In this document: positions 35,401 to 44,549 of the stretch, piece by piece | Position numbering within the stretch: the first letter of the stretch is position 1 | How the letters are laid out: every line of letters begins with the position of its first letter | Origin: an uncultured Cryomorphaceae bacterium | GTDB taxonomy: Bacteria > Bacteroidota > Bacteroidia > Flavobacteriales > Schleiferiaceae | Assembly (NCBI GenBank): GCA_913031435.1 | Contig: CAJWFD010000006.1 | Coordinates: forward strand, 1 to 64,000 | Direction: 5' to 3' | Length of the DNA stretch: 64,000 nt | The notes under the pieces: model-generated | Seen by the model: only the letters and a program-made list of their open reading frames with translations | What the model was told of the DNA's origin: nothing | Databases searched by the model: none | Position numbers and translations under genes: made by a program

Positions 35401-36297
35401 ATGGTGGTTAATTATAAAGCAAATGGTAAGCTCCTTCTCACTTCAGAGTATGCCATAACACAAGGAGCAAAAGGTCTTGCTGTACCTACTAAATACGGAC
35501 AAAACCTCAACTATATCTCGTCTGATAAAGACCGTTACATACGGTGGAACGCTAAAGGCGAAAATGGTGAAACGTGGTTCTGGGCGAAGTTCGATTTAGA
35601 TTTAAAAATCATAGATACCTCAGACCATCGCGTTGCTTTGACCTTAGTAAAACACCTAGATGTTATTCAACATAAAACCGCACTTCTCGACCAGCCAGGA
35701 ATCTTCACAACATTACTCGAGTTCCCCACTGAATGGGGACTTGGCACATCAAGCACTCTTGTAAGTTTATTAGCACAATGTGCCGAAGTAGATCCGCTAA
35801 CAGAATTCAGACTAGCCCATGGGGGCAGTGGCTATGATCTAGCCTGTGCAACGGCGCAAACACCTATCATCTATCAGCTCGAGGGGAGTACACCCATTGT
35901 AAAGACTGCTTCAATCAATTTTGATTTTAGCGATGACATAGGGTTTGTGTACAGCGGCAATAAACAACTTACAGCGGAGAGCTTGGATTTAGTAGCAAAA
36001 AAACCTTTCCTACAAAAACAAATTGAACGTTTTGATGATCTCACTCATGCCTTCCTGAATTCCAGTTCAGTACTAGAATTAGAAGAGGTCATTATGGAGC
36101 ATGAATGCTTAGTTAGTGAACATTTAAATCTTCCGAAAATAAAAGAAACTATGCTCTCCGGTTTTCCGGGTCAAGCGAAGAGTTTGGGAGGATGGGGAGG
36201 AGATTTTGCGCTAGTTACGCGCTTAAATACTTCCAAGAATTGGCTCAGCGATCATGGTTTTAAAGTAGTTTTTCCTTTTAAGGACCTCATCCTATGA
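35401..36297 (+). CDS. GYDIA-family GHMP kinase
   Basis: 298 residues. The GHMP ATP-binding motif is EWGLGTSSTLVSLLAQ, the family-naming segment is here GSGYDLACATAQTP, and the C-terminal LGGWGGDFALV matches GHMP motif 3. Coupling to HMG-CoA reductase (5-base gap) suggests a mevalonate or phosphomevalonate kinase role, but the substrate has not to my knowledge been established for this family. No signal peptide. Confidence 0.87.
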   Translation: MVVNYKANGKLLLTSEYAITQGAKGLAVPTKYGQNLNYISSDKDRYIRWNAKGENGETWFWAKFDLDLKIIDTSDHRVALTLVKHLDVIQHKTALLDQPGIFTTLLEFPTEWGLGTSSTLVSLLAQCAEVDPLTEFRLAHGGSGYDLACATAQTPIIYQLEGSTPIVKTASINFDFSDDIGFVYSGNKQLTAESLDLVAKKPFLQKQIERFDDLTHAFLNSSSVLELEEVIMEHECLVSEHLNLPKIKETMLSGFPGQAKSLGGWGGDFALVTRLNTSKNWLSDHGFKVVFPFKDLIL

Positions 36298-36338
36298 CTC
36301 GGCATCATAAAGGGCATAATAATTGGTACTTTTAAAGA

Positions 36339-38519
36339 ATGAGAAAAACTCTGTTGATCGCCTTACTATTGCTGATTACTCCTACGGTCTATGGGGCTCA
36401 CTTAGTTGGTGGAGAGATTTCTTATAAATGTGTAGGATCAAACGCAAGCGGGAATATTTATCAAATTCGACTGATCGTTTATAGAGATTGTAATTCATCA
36501 GGGGCTGCTTTCGATCAAGCCGCACCCATTAGCATCTATGGAGGTGCTTCTCAAAACATTGTAGTGCAAACCGTTAATGTTGCAAGAGGAGCAATTGTAG
36601 GAATACCAGCAGTTGTCGCCAATCCTTGTCTTCAAACACCTCCAAACGTCTGTACAGAACGTGCCACATATACGACGAATGTTGTTTTAGCGCCCAGTAC
36701 ACATGGTTATACTATTGTGTACCAAAGGTGCTGTAGAAACAATACCGTTAGTAACGTCGCTAACTCTGGGAATTGGGGATCCACTTACCACATTACTATT
36801 CCACCTCAGGATAGCATTTGTAATAGCTCCGCGAGTTTCACATCTGACCCACCTATTGTCATGTGTAAAGACGATAGCCTTAATATTGATTTTTCAGTTC
36901 AGGAGCTTGATGGTGACTCCGTATACTACTCCATGTGTCAACCCATAACTGGAGGGTCTCAAAATAACCCTGCACCAAACCCACCAAGTGCACCTCCATA
37001 CACGACTGTTCCTTTCGTGTTTCCTTACTCCGCAGCTTACCCTATGCCCTCTAATCCGCAAGTAGCGGTTGATCCAGTTTCAGGGATTCTAACGGGTACG
37101 CCTATCGGAACGGGACAATATGTCTTTGCTATTTGTGCAGCAGAATATGACTCAAACGGAGTATTGCTATCAACATTAAGGCGAGATTATCAGTTTAATG
37201 TTACTACGTGTCAAAGTAATGTAGTGTCAGATCCAACGCCACAAATTTTTCAGCCAAACACCATTTGTAATGGTACCACCATAACGTTTACAGACAGTTC
37301 ATACAACGGCACAGATTACCTATGGCTGTTTAACGACCCTAACAATCCTGGCGCTTCCTCTACCCAGCAAAGTCCAACTTATTCCTACCAAGACACAGGT
37401 ACTTATACCGTACAGCTTATATTGAACCCTGGCTGGCCCTGTACGGATACGGCAGAGGTAACCTATGAATTATATAATCCTGTAAATCCCGCCTTCTCTT
37501 TTTCAGGACCTGTTTGTTTTGATGAGAATTTAATCACTTTTCAAAATCAAAGTTCAAATGGGGGGCAAGCAACAGCCACTTGGGATTTTGGTGTCAACGC
37601 CTCCACCACAGCTTTTACAGGATGGAATCCGCCCCCTATTATATTTAATACCTGGGGAGATCAAATTGTTACCTTGACTATAGAAGAACAAGGGTGCGAG
37701 GATACATTTACAGATACAATACGTATTTACAGGAGACCAGAAACTGATGTGACCGTTCAAAATCAGGTCGGATGCGCTCCGTTTATCGTAGAATTCTGGG
37801 ACAGCACAGTGACGGATGGACAAATTATTTACAATTGGGACTTTGGAAACGGCATATTAAGTAATGACAGTGCTCCCGTCTACACCTATTACAATCCAGG
37901 AACATATGACCTCACACTGACTATTTATTTCATCGAAGGGTGCACTGATACAATCACAGTGCAATACGACGATTTTATCACGGTTCATCCTTCTCCGACC
38001 TCTTCGTTTATTGCTGATCCCTATACGACGACTATTTACACGTCTAATATTGAGATAACCGACTTAGCAGCGGCGCCTTCTGATGACATCATTACAGCAA
38101 TGGGAGATGGAAGTCTTTACTATAATTTAAAAACCTTCAACCACAGCTATTCCGACACGGGCTGGTTTGAGGTAGAGCATGTGGTCATCAACCCTTTTGA
38201 CTGTCCCGATACCACTACGGCAATGATCAGAATAAACCCTGAAACCTTGGTCTTTGTACCTAATGCTTTTACGCCAAACGGTAATGAGACCAATGAGGTA
38301 TTCAAAGTGACTGCAGTCGGAATTAAGGAATTTTCATTAATCATTTTCAGCAGATGGGGCGAAGTGATGTTCGAAACATTAGATCCGTCGGTAGGCTGGA
38401 ATGGTAGATCTGCTAATGACAAGGAGGCTATCGAAGGGGTCTATACTTGGCATGTCTTTGCCAAAGGCGAGAATGACAAGGTGATTCAGAAAAAAGGTTA
38501 TCTGACACTCTTCCGTTAA
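36339..38519 (+). CDS. Secreted PKD-domain protein with type B T9SS C-terminal (CHU_C) domain
   Basis: 726 residues with a signal peptide cleaved before AHLVGGEISYKC, a recognisable N-terminal module with many paired cysteines (YRDCNSSG, YQRCCRNN, ICNSSASF). At least two PKD-like repeats follow (SPTYSYQDTGTYTVQLIL; NWDFGNGILSNDSAPVYTYYNPGTYDLTL). The last ~90 residues are the gliding motility-associated domain (FVPNAFTPNGNETNEVFKV, FSRWGEVMFET, GVYTWHVFA). Probably exported by type IX secretion and attached to the surface. The stop shares TTAA with the convergent crcB stop. Confidence 0.92.
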   Translation: MRKTLLIALLLLITPTVYGAHLVGGEISYKCVGSNASGNIYQIRLIVYRDCNSSGAAFDQAAPISIYGGASQNIVVQTVNVARGAIVGIPAVVANPCLQTPPNVCTERATYTTNVVLAPSTHGYTIVYQRCCRNNTVSNVANSGNWGSTYHITIPPQDSICNSSASFTSDPPIVMCKDDSLNIDFSVQELDGDSVYYSMCQPITGGSQNNPAPNPPSAPPYTTVPFVFPYSAAYPMPSNPQVAVDPVSGILTGTPIGTGQYVFAICAAEYDSNGVLLSTLRRDYQFNVTTCQSNVVSDPTPQIFQPNTICNGTTITFTDSSYNGTDYLWLFNDPNNPGASSTQQSPTYSYQDTGTYTVQLILNPGWPCTDTAEVTYELYNPVNPAFSFSGPVCFDENLITFQNQSSNGGQATATWDFGVNASTTAFTGWNPPPIIFNTWGDQIVTLTIEEQGCEDTFTDTIRIYRRPETDVTVQNQVGCAPFIVEFWDSTVTDGQIIYNWDFGNGILSNDSAPVYTYYNPGTYDLTLTIYFIEGCTDTITVQYDDFITVHPSPTSSFIADPYTTTIYTSNIEITDLAAAPSDDIITAMGDGSLYYNLKTFNHSYSDTGWFEVEHVVINPFDCPDTTTAMIRINPETLVFVPNAFTPNGNETNEVFKVTAVGIKEFSLIIFSRWGEVMFETLDPSVGWNGRSANDKEAIEGVYTWHVFAKGENDKVIQKKGYLTLFR

Positions 38520-38902
38520 AGGCTGTTGGAAAGCTGAAGCTTCACGTATATGCCCCATACAACAAGTATGGATACGAACACACTCAGTAAAACGTAAGAA
38601 ACAGCTTCAACCCACTTCCCTTGTTGCAGTAGTATGACTGTTTCTAAACTAAACGTACTAAAAGTTGACCAGCCACCACAAATTCCCGTAGCAAACAACA
38701 GCTGCGCATGTGGTTTTCCTGCGGTCCATTTCATCACAAACACTAATAAAATACTGGCAAATAGATTAATGACAAAGGTGGCCCAGTGAATCTTACTAGG
38801 CATCAAACCCTGCTCTCGCAAAACAGAGCTCATGTAATAACGAAGTGATGCACCCAGTCCTCCTCCTATAAACACACTGACAAAAGCTACATATATTTTC
38901 AT
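38516..38902 (-). CDS. crcB: Fluoride channel CrcB/FluC
   Basis: 128 residues, four membrane helices. The Fluc signatures are GGGLGASLRYYMS, WATFVINLFASILLVF (pore Asn) and ATGICGGWSTFSTFSLET (the Phe box and Na+ site). Works as an antiparallel dimer expelling fluoride. No fluoride riboswitch was recognised; the gene overlaps the PAP2 gene upstream by four bases, so it is expressed as part of that unit. Confidence 0.95.
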   Translation of the reverse strand: MKIYVAFVSVFIGGGLGASLRYYMSSVLREQGLMPSKIHWATFVINLFASILLVFVMKWTAGKPHAQLLFATGICGGWSTFSTFSLETVILLQQGKWVEAVSYVLLSVFVSILVVWGIYVKLQLSNSL

Positions 38903-39438
38903 AAAAACTGACGATCTAATCTATGTAATAATCGCGCCACTATAACGCCGAAAAGTGCACCAGATAGGAGATCGAGTGGATAGTGAACACCTAAGTGAAG
39001 TCGTGAAAAACTTTGAATAATTCCGGCAATAAGCAAAATAGGAAACCATGATTTATGCAGCCAGTTTCTGGTTAAGAATGCTAAGCCAAAGGTGTTTGCC
39101 GCATGCGCAGAGAAGAAACCGTGAGGTGAACAATATACTAAAACACGCAGCCCTTCAACATCATGACATGGTCTAGGCCTAGCAATTGTGTGCTTGAAGA
39201 ACTCCGCACCCTGGTCCCAAATCAAAACTCCAACTATAATTAGTGCAGTCCTAAAAAGCCAAGTGCTGTGCGTGTCACTATGCTGAAATAACCGGGCAAG
39301 CAAGAGAACATACATTGGAATCCATGTAATGGTCTTTGTCACTGCGAGCCAAAAAGAATCCGTGGTAGATGGGAAAAGGGTATTTGCCTCTAAAAGAAGA
39401 GAGGTGTCAACCGCCGATATTGCGTCCCAAATGGCCAT
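38899..39438 (-). CDS. PAP2-family membrane phosphatase
   Basis: 179 residues with about five helices. The acid phosphatase triad is present: KHTIARPRP (motif 1), FFSAHAAN (motif 2, SAH in place of the common SGH) and SRLHLGVHYPLD (motif 3). Likely acts on a lipid phosphate such as undecaprenyl pyrophosphate or phosphatidylglycerophosphate, but the substrate is unknown. Its ATG overlaps the obg stop (TAATG). Confidence 0.9.
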   Translation of the reverse strand: MAIWDAISAVDTSLLLEANTLFPSTTDSFWLAVTKTITWIPMYVLLLARLFQHSDTHSTWLFRTALIIVGVLIWDQGAEFFKHTIARPRPCHDVEGLRVLVYCSPHGFFSAHAANTFGLAFLTRNWLHKSWFPILLIAGIIQSFSRLHLGVHYPLDLLSGALFGVIVARLLHRLDRQFL

Positions 39439-40436
39439 TACACCGGAGCATTCAATTTCTCCCAGATCATATCCTTAAGTTGCATAATATTGAAGTTTGC
39501 TACTGAGGATATGAAAACATGTGGTATGTCTTTAGGGAGTTGCACCGCTATTTCGGCTTGTAGATCTTCATCAATCATATCAGATTTCGTTACCGCTAGT
39601 ATCCTATCCTTATCTGCAAGCTCAGGATTGTATTTCACCAATTCACCGAGCAAAATATTATACTCTTTTTCATAATCATCTGCATCTGCAGGAATCATAA
39701 ATAATAGCAAAGCGTTTCTCTCAATATGACGAAGAAATCTATGGCCGAGACCTTTTCCTTCTGCTGCTCCTTCGATGATTCCCGGGATATCAGCCATTAC
39801 AAAAGACTTATATCCTCTGTAATCCACAATACCTAGATTTGGAACTAAGGTCGTAAACGGATAATTTGCTATTTCCGGCTTTGCCTTACTCACAACACTG
39901 AGTAATGTACTCTTGCCCGCATTAGGGAATCCAACCAGACCAACATCAGCAAGCACCTTTAGCTCTAAGATGAACCAACCCTCAACAGGTTCCTCTCCCG
40001 GCTGTGCAAACCTGGGAGTTTGAAAAGTAGGTGATTTAAAGTGAACATTACCCTGACCACCGCGACCACCCTTAACTAAGGTTTGTAGCTGACCATCGTC
40101 AGTGATTTCAAATAGAATTTCACCTGTTTCTTCGTCCTTAGCGACAGTCCCTAACGGAACATCGATATATTTATCCTCGCCGTCTGCACCCGATTTTTCC
40201 TGACCGGAACCGTTTAAACCACTTGATGCCTTAACGTGCTTCTGGTATTTCAATGGAAGTAACGTCCACATCTGCGCGTTTCCCCTAACGATTACATGAC
40301 CACCGCGTCCACCATCGCCGCCATCAGGGCCGCCTTTGGATGTCATTCGGTTTCTAAGAAGGTGCGTAGAACCTCTGCCTCCTCTACCGCTTTTGCAGTA
40401 AATTTTAACGTAATCAATGAAGTTGGTGCTTGACAT
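39438..40436 (-). CDS. obg: GTPase Obg (CgtA)
   Basis: A 332-residue ribosome-associated GTPase. The glycine-rich Obg fold spans about 1-158 ([24 protein letters not shown]). The G domain has [11 protein letters not shown] (G1), the Thr of [11 protein letters not shown] (G2), [25 protein letters not shown] (G3) and TKSD (G4). No C-terminal Obg-specific extension beyond residue 332. A hairpin at 40446-40473 lies 9 bases upstream of the start codon. Confidence 0.97.
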   Translation of the reverse strand: MSSTNFIDYVKIYCKSGRGGRGSTHLLRNRMTSKGGPDGGDGGRGGHVIVRGNAQMWTLLPLKYQKHVKASSGLNGSGQEKSGADGEDKYIDVPLGTVAKDEETGEILFEITDDGQLQTLVKGGRGGQGNVHFKSPTFQTPRFAQPGEEPVEGWFILELKVLADVGLVGFPNAGKSTLLSVVSKAKPEIANYPFTTLVPNLGIVDYRGYKSFVMADIPGIIEGAAEGKGLGHRFLRHIERNALLLFMIPADADDYEKEYNILLGELVKYNPELADKDRILAVTKSDMIDEDLQAEIAVQLPKDIPHVFISSVANFNIMQLKDMIWEKLNAPV

Positions 40437-40443
40437 AATGCAA

Positions 40444-40475
40444 AAGAGCAGCTCCCATTATTGGAAACTGCTCTG
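40444..40475 (-). terminator. Hairpin between adk and obg (weak terminator or attenuator)
   Basis: On the minus strand GAGCAGTTTCC pairs with GGGAGCTGCTC (11 pairs, two G-U) around loop AATAAT, followed by TTTTG. The T-run is short and the obg start codon follows after 9 bases, so partial termination or a structured leader is possible. Confidence 0.5.
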
Positions 40476-40513
40476 CAAAAGTACAATTGTAAAAGTTGGT
40501 ATGGAACTTAACC

Positions 40514-41086
40514 TTAGAAAGAGTCTATGATACTTGCCAAACGGTCTGTGATTTCCGAAATAGAGCCTATCCCATTAACACCGTTATATTTATTTTGCGC
40601 CTCGTAATAGTTCTTTACGGGTGCCGTTTCATTATTGTATACATCTATTCGATGCTGAATAACCAGTGGGTTTGCATCGTCGACACGACCTGATGTTTTA
40701 GCCCTTGCTGCCAATCTTAGTTTCAATTCGTCCTCTGCAACCTCAAGCGCTACCATGCTCGTAATGGCTGTCCCTTGAGTAGTTAAAAAAACGTCTAACG
40801 CCTCGGCTTGGGCATTAGTTCTAGGAAAACCATCAAAGATGAATCCTTTTGCCTGAGGATTCTTGTTCACCGCATCCTTCAACATGGATATTGTCACAGA
40901 ATCCGGGACCAACGATCCTTGGTCCATGAACGATTTCGCTAATACTCCTAGCTCAGTTTGGTTTTTAATATTGAATCGAAATAGATCTCCAGTACTCAAG
41001 TGTACCAACTGGTAGCGCTCAACTAAAGATTCACTTTGGGTTCCTTTCCCTGCTCCTGGAGGGCCGAAGAGAACAAGATTTAACAT
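40514..41086 (-). CDS. adk: Adenylate kinase
   Basis: 190 residues, the short form without the zinc-type LID. P-loop FGPPGAGKGTQ at 5-15, the AMP-binding FIFDGFPRTNAQAEAL, and LAARAKTSGRVDDANP with the reduced LID. Maintains ATP/ADP/AMP balance. A near-match -7 box (TATCTTCG on the minus strand) lies about 25 bases upstream. Confidence 0.97.
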   Translation of the reverse strand: MLNLVLFGPPGAGKGTQSESLVERYQLVHLSTGDLFRFNIKNQTELGVLAKSFMDQGSLVPDSVTISMLKDAVNKNPQAKGFIFDGFPRTNAQAEALDVFLTTQGTAITSMVALEVAEDELKLRLAARAKTSGRVDDANPLVIQHRIDVYNNETAPVKNYYEAQNKYNGVNGIGSISEITDRLASIIDSF

Positions 41087-41201
41087 TTTGATAGTTTTTA
41101 ATTATTGCTGCGAAGATACCTATGGAGAGGAGAATATTGTACTATTGCATTGGATTTGAATAACATTTTCATTTTTCCGTCAACTAGAACCACACCACAA
41201 C

Positions 41202-42284
41202 ATGCGCACTCCATACTGTGTTATCATGGCCGGTGGGATTGGGAGCCGATTCTGGCCCATGTCCACTGAAGAATCACCTAAACAGTTCTTAGATTTTTTA
41301 GGAACAGGTGAAAGCCTTATTCAGCAAACTTACAGACGCGTCAGGAAAATCTTCGAACCTGAACATATCTTTGTTGTCACTCACGCTAATTACGCAGATC
41401 TGACTTCAACGCATCTGTCTGAATTACCTGTTAAAAACATCATTTTAGAGCCATTACGACGCAATACAGCACCCTGTATAGCCTACGCAGCGATGAAAAT
41501 TAAGAAGCGTGATCCAAAGGCGAACATATTTATTACACCAGCCGATCATTTGATCGTTGATGAAGATGCATTTGAGCGTCAAATAAGAAAAGGCTTGGAG
41601 AAAACAGATTCATCAGATTGCTTTGTTACTATTGGAATCAAACCGAACAAACCGGAAACAGGCTACGGATATATTCAGTTCGATGAAACTAAAAAAGAAG
41701 GCGAGATTTACATGGTAAAAGCCTTCACCGAAAAACCCGATATCGAACACGCCCAGAAATTTATTGACAGTGGTGATTTCCTGTGGAATGCAGGTATGTT
41801 CATTTGGAACATAGAGGCTTTGAGCGCCGGATTAGACAAGCATCTTCCGGAACTAATGAACACTCTAGGACGATCTTGGAAGGACTTGGACACTAAATAT
41901 GAGGCTGATAGTATTGCCAAAGTGTATGCGCAATGTGATAACATATCTATCGATTATGGACTCATGGAACGCTCCGAAAATGTACGCGTTCTTCCTACCG
42001 TGATGGGATGGTCTGACGTTGGAAATTGGGGAGCTATTTACGATTTGAGTACAAAAGATGCGAAAGGAAATGCACTTATCGGGAATTCTATTCTCGCTGA
42101 AGGTTGCGAGGGTTGTTTGATTGTCAATAGCGCACCAGGCAGAGCCCTAGTCCTAAATGACATGAAAGATAAAATAGTTGTTCAAACAGATAAAACAACC
42201 CTGACGTTCCCCATGGGTAATGATCAAGCAATAAAACAAATTGTCAAAGCGGTCAAAATACAGCTGGGAGAGAACTTTGTTTAA
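41202..42284 (+). CDS. manC: Mannose-1-phosphate guanylyltransferase
   Basis: Makes GDP-mannose for surface polysaccharides and glycoproteins. The 360-residue nucleotidyltransferase starts with MAGGIGSRFWPMSTEESPKQF (pyrophosphorylase signature) and continues with TPADHLIVDE, GIKPNKPETGYGYIQ, FTEKPD, and SIDYGLMERSENVRVLP. It lacks the C-terminal phosphomannose isomerase domain of bifunctional enzymes. Single-gene unit ended by the long hairpin at 42323-42375. Confidence 0.95.
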   Translation: MRTPYCVIMAGGIGSRFWPMSTEESPKQFLDFLGTGESLIQQTYRRVRKIFEPEHIFVVTHANYADLTSTHLSELPVKNIILEPLRRNTAPCIAYAAMKIKKRDPKANIFITPADHLIVDEDAFERQIRKGLEKTDSSDCFVTIGIKPNKPETGYGYIQFDETKKEGEIYMVKAFTEKPDIEHAQKFIDSGDFLWNAGMFIWNIEALSAGLDKHLPELMNTLGRSWKDLDTKYEADSIAKVYAQCDNISIDYGLMERSENVRVLPTVMGWSDVGNWGAIYDLSTKDAKGNALIGNSILAEGCEGCLIVNSAPGRALVLNDMKDKIVVQTDKTTLTFPMGNDQAIKQIVKAVKIQLGENFV

Positions 42285-42322
42285 GTTTAGGTAGCGCTTT
42301 TGGAGTCAAATAGCCTTTTTCA

Positions 42323-42375
42323 TTACCAAAAACCCCCGATCTGGCGCTTAGCAGCAGATCGGGGGTTTTTGGTAA
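42323..42375. terminator. Long bidirectional terminator hairpin
   Basis: Perfect 20-base arms at 42323-42342 and 42356-42375 (core AACCCCCGATCT / AGATCGGGGGTT) enclose a 13-base loop. The stem itself holds A5 and T5 runs. It lies between the convergent manC and fumC genes. Confidence 0.95.
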
Positions 42376-42386
42376 AATCAATATAC

Positions 42387-43781
42387 TTAGAGCTTCCCGA
42401 CCATGTCTTGTGGACGAACCCATAAGTCAAATTCATCCGCAGTCAAGTAGCCTAAGTTCACAGACTCCTCTTTAAGCGTGGTTCCGTTTTCATGGGCAGT
42501 CTTTGCTATTTTAGCCGCTTTCTCGTAACCAATCTTCGTGTTTAGCGCCGTGACAAGCATCAAACTGTTGTTCAAATGATTCTTAATCACTTGATGGTTC
42601 GGTGTGATTCCTATGGCACAATTGTTATTAAAACTTACACAGGCATCGCCTAAAAGGCCTGCACTCTGCAAAACATTTGCCGCCATTACGGGCTTGAATA
42701 CGTTGAGTTCGTAATGCCCTTGTGCGCCGCCAATAGTCACTGCCATTTGGTTGCCCATTACTTGAGCACAAACCATCGTCATCGCTTCCGCCTGAGTGGG
42801 GTTGACCTTTCCTGGCATAATAGAGGAACCTGGCTCGTTCGAAGGAATAGAAAGCTCTCCAATTCCTGAACGCGGCCCAGAAGCCAGCATTCTTATATCA
42901 TTTGCAATCTTATTGAGGCTAACTGCAAGGGTGTTTAGCGCGCCATGTGTTTCCACAAGTGCATCATGCGCCGCCAGCGCCTCAAACTTGTTCTCAGCCG
43001 TACGAAAGGGTTTTCCTGTGAATTCCGCAATATACTGAGCAACCGTTTCCGAATATCCATCAGGTGTGTTTATACCCGTGCCTACTGCTGTGCCGCCAAG
43101 CGCAACTTCACTCATATGGTCCAATGTGCTACGAAGTGCCTTTAAACCATGGTTTAATTGGCTTACATAGCCACTAAACTCCTGCCCTACGGTCAACGGA
43201 GTCGCATCCATAAGGTGCGTACGGCCAATCTTTACTACCGTCCAAAACTCTTTGCTTTTCGCGGCTAGTGTATCCCGCAACAACTCTACACCGGGGATAG
43301 TCGTCTCCACCACTTTCTTATAAATAGCGATGTGCATCCCAGTAGGGAATGTATCGTTTGAACTCTGGCTCTTGTTTACATCATCATTAGGGTGAATCAA
43401 ATTTTGTCCTTCTCCTAATTTATTTCCGGCCAAAACATGAGCTCTATTAGAGATCACCTCATTCGTATTCATATTACTTTGTGTGCCAGATCCTGTTTGC
43501 CAAATCACCAAAGGGAATTGATCGTTGTGCATTCCTTTTAAGATTTCGTCACAAACCGCTGCGATGAGGTCGCGCTTTTCTACTGCTAATATCCCTGCAT
43601 CACAGTTCGCGTAGGCTGCGGCCTTCTTCAAGTAGGCAAATCCCTCAATGATTTCCAAAGGCATAGTGCCTTCAGGACCAATTTTAAAATTATTTCTTGA
43701 ACGCTCCGTTTGTGCACCCCAATATTTGTCTGCGGGTACTTTCACTTCGCCCATGGTATCATGTTCTATTCTGTATTCCAT
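42387..43781 (-). CDS. fumC: Fumarate hydratase class II
   Basis: TCA-cycle fumarase, 464 residues, iron-independent class. Contains the superfamily signature [17 protein letters not shown], the substrate motif [28 protein letters not shown], and [10 protein letters not shown]. Preceded by an exact -7 box and followed by the shared hairpin. Confidence 0.97.
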   Translation of the reverse strand: MEYRIEHDTMGEVKVPADKYWGAQTERSRNNFKIGPEGTMPLEIIEGFAYLKKAAAYANCDAGILAVEKRDLIAAVCDEILKGMHNDQFPLVIWQTGSGTQSNMNTNEVISNRAHVLAGNKLGEGQNLIHPNDDVNKSQSSNDTFPTGMHIAIYKKVVETTIPGVELLRDTLAAKSKEFWTVVKIGRTHLMDATPLTVGQEFSGYVSQLNHGLKALRSTLDHMSEVALGGTAVGTGINTPDGYSETVAQYIAEFTGKPFRTAENKFEALAAHDALVETHGALNTLAVSLNKIANDIRMLASGPRSGIGELSIPSNEPGSSIMPGKVNPTQAEAMTMVCAQVMGNQMAVTIGGAQGHYELNVFKPVMAANVLQSAGLLGDACVSFNNNCAIGITPNHQVIKNHLNNSLMLVTALNTKIGYEKAAKIAKTAHENGTTLKEESVNLGYLTADEFDLWVRPQDMVGKL

Positions 43782-43826
43782 GCTGTTATGATTGTATTTG
43801 ATTGATTATCGCTTCTGTTCCGTGTA

Positions 43827-43834
43827 CAAATTTA
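43827..43834 (-). promoter_or_regulatory. -7 box of fumC
   Basis: TAAATTTG on the minus strand, an exact TAnnTTTG match 45 bases before the fumC start. No clear -33 TTG. Confidence 0.5.
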
Positions 43835-43929
43835 CGGCACATACTCGAGGGCTTGACTACATTCACCCGGTATCTTAAAAGAGCGGAAAAATCTCACCTA
43901 CTTTTAATGCTCAAAAAGGATAGTGTGCT

Positions 43930-43937
43930 TATCTTTG
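43930..43937 (+). promoter_or_regulatory. -7 box of the 56-residue membrane protein gene
   Basis: TATCTTTG, an exact TAnnTTTG match, ends 21 bases before the ATG at 43959. Confidence 0.5.
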
Positions 43938-43958
43938 ACGTAGTTAAATGATCCAGTT

Positions 43959-44129
43959 ATGAAGTTTATAGGTTTCTTAGTTTTCTTAATCGTTGCGTTA
44001 ATGGGTTTTTCCATGTTGGCTTTTTTAGGCCTTTTCGTGGGCTACTGGTTGACTTTGATCGGTATTGAAAAGATTAACCCAAAACTCGCTCATGCTATTA
44101 TTGGTCATAAAGAAGATTCAGAAGAATGA
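43959..44129 (+). CDS. 56-residue single-pass membrane peptide
   Basis: A short frame starting MKFIGFLVFLIVALMGF, with one long hydrophobic segment (about 3-36), then IEKINPKLAHAIIGHKEDSEE as a short soluble tail. It is supported as a gene by an exact promoter box just upstream and a strong terminator 22 bases after its stop. No family recognised; it could be a signal-anchored small membrane protein. Confidence 0.6.
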   Translation: MKFIGFLVFLIVALMGFSMLAFLGLFVGYWLTLIGIEKINPKLAHAIIGHKEDSEE

Positions 44130-44150
44130 TATTACAACCTTGATATATAG

Positions 44151-44182
44151 AAAAAGCCGGTCCTTAAGGGCCGGCTTTTTTG
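44151..44182. terminator. Bidirectional intrinsic terminator
   Basis: AAAAAGCCGGTCC (44151-44163) pairs with GGGCCGGCTTTTT (44168-44180) around TTAA, with one G-T pair. Between the convergent 56-residue gene and the ArsC-like gene. Confidence 0.92.
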
Positions 44183-44196
44183 TTTCTACTTGTCCA

Positions 44197-44544
44197 TTAT
44201 AGCAGCGTCTTTATTTCATCCGCAGGTCTTGCTATAATGCCTTTTTGACCGTTAATAACAATGGGCCGCTGCATGAGCCTCGGATTTTCTATCATGGCTA
44301 GAATGATTTCATCTTCGTCCAATTCTAAATCTTTATATTCTTCTTTCCACAGTGCTTCATTGACACGCACTAAGTCTAAGGCGTCAAGATCTAGTGCCTC
44401 TAAAACACCCTCAAACTCCACAACATTCATGCTCTCCTGATCTTTCATATAGAGACGAACTTCATGTGTAATACCCTCTTGTTCTAACATTAACAAGGCT
44501 TCACGGGATTTTTGGCACCGGGGATTATGATAGATCTTCATCAT
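44197..44544 (-). CDS. ArsC/Spx-family thioredoxin-fold reductase
   Basis: 115 residues. The catalytic-type Cys10 is in NPRCQKSREAL, and RPIVINGQKGIIARP is the conserved cis-Pro and basic region of glutaredoxin-linked arsenate reductases. YffB-like and ArsC proteins share this pattern, so arsenate as substrate is only inferred. No arsenite pump or ArsR is nearby. It starts 5 bases after the end of the 1085-residue gene and is probably cotranscribed with it. Confidence 0.85.
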   Translation of the reverse strand: MMKIYHNPRCQKSREALLMLEQEGITHEVRLYMKDQESMNVVEFEGVLEALDLDALDLVRVNEALWKEEYKDLELDEDEIILAMIENPRLMQRPIVINGQKGIIARPADEIKTLL

Positions 44545-44549
44545 TTATT

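Noticed and set aside
38516-38902. A fluoride riboswitch controlling crcB
   Set aside because: crcB overlaps the PAP2 gene upstream, leaving no leader, and no riboswitch-like structure was seen.
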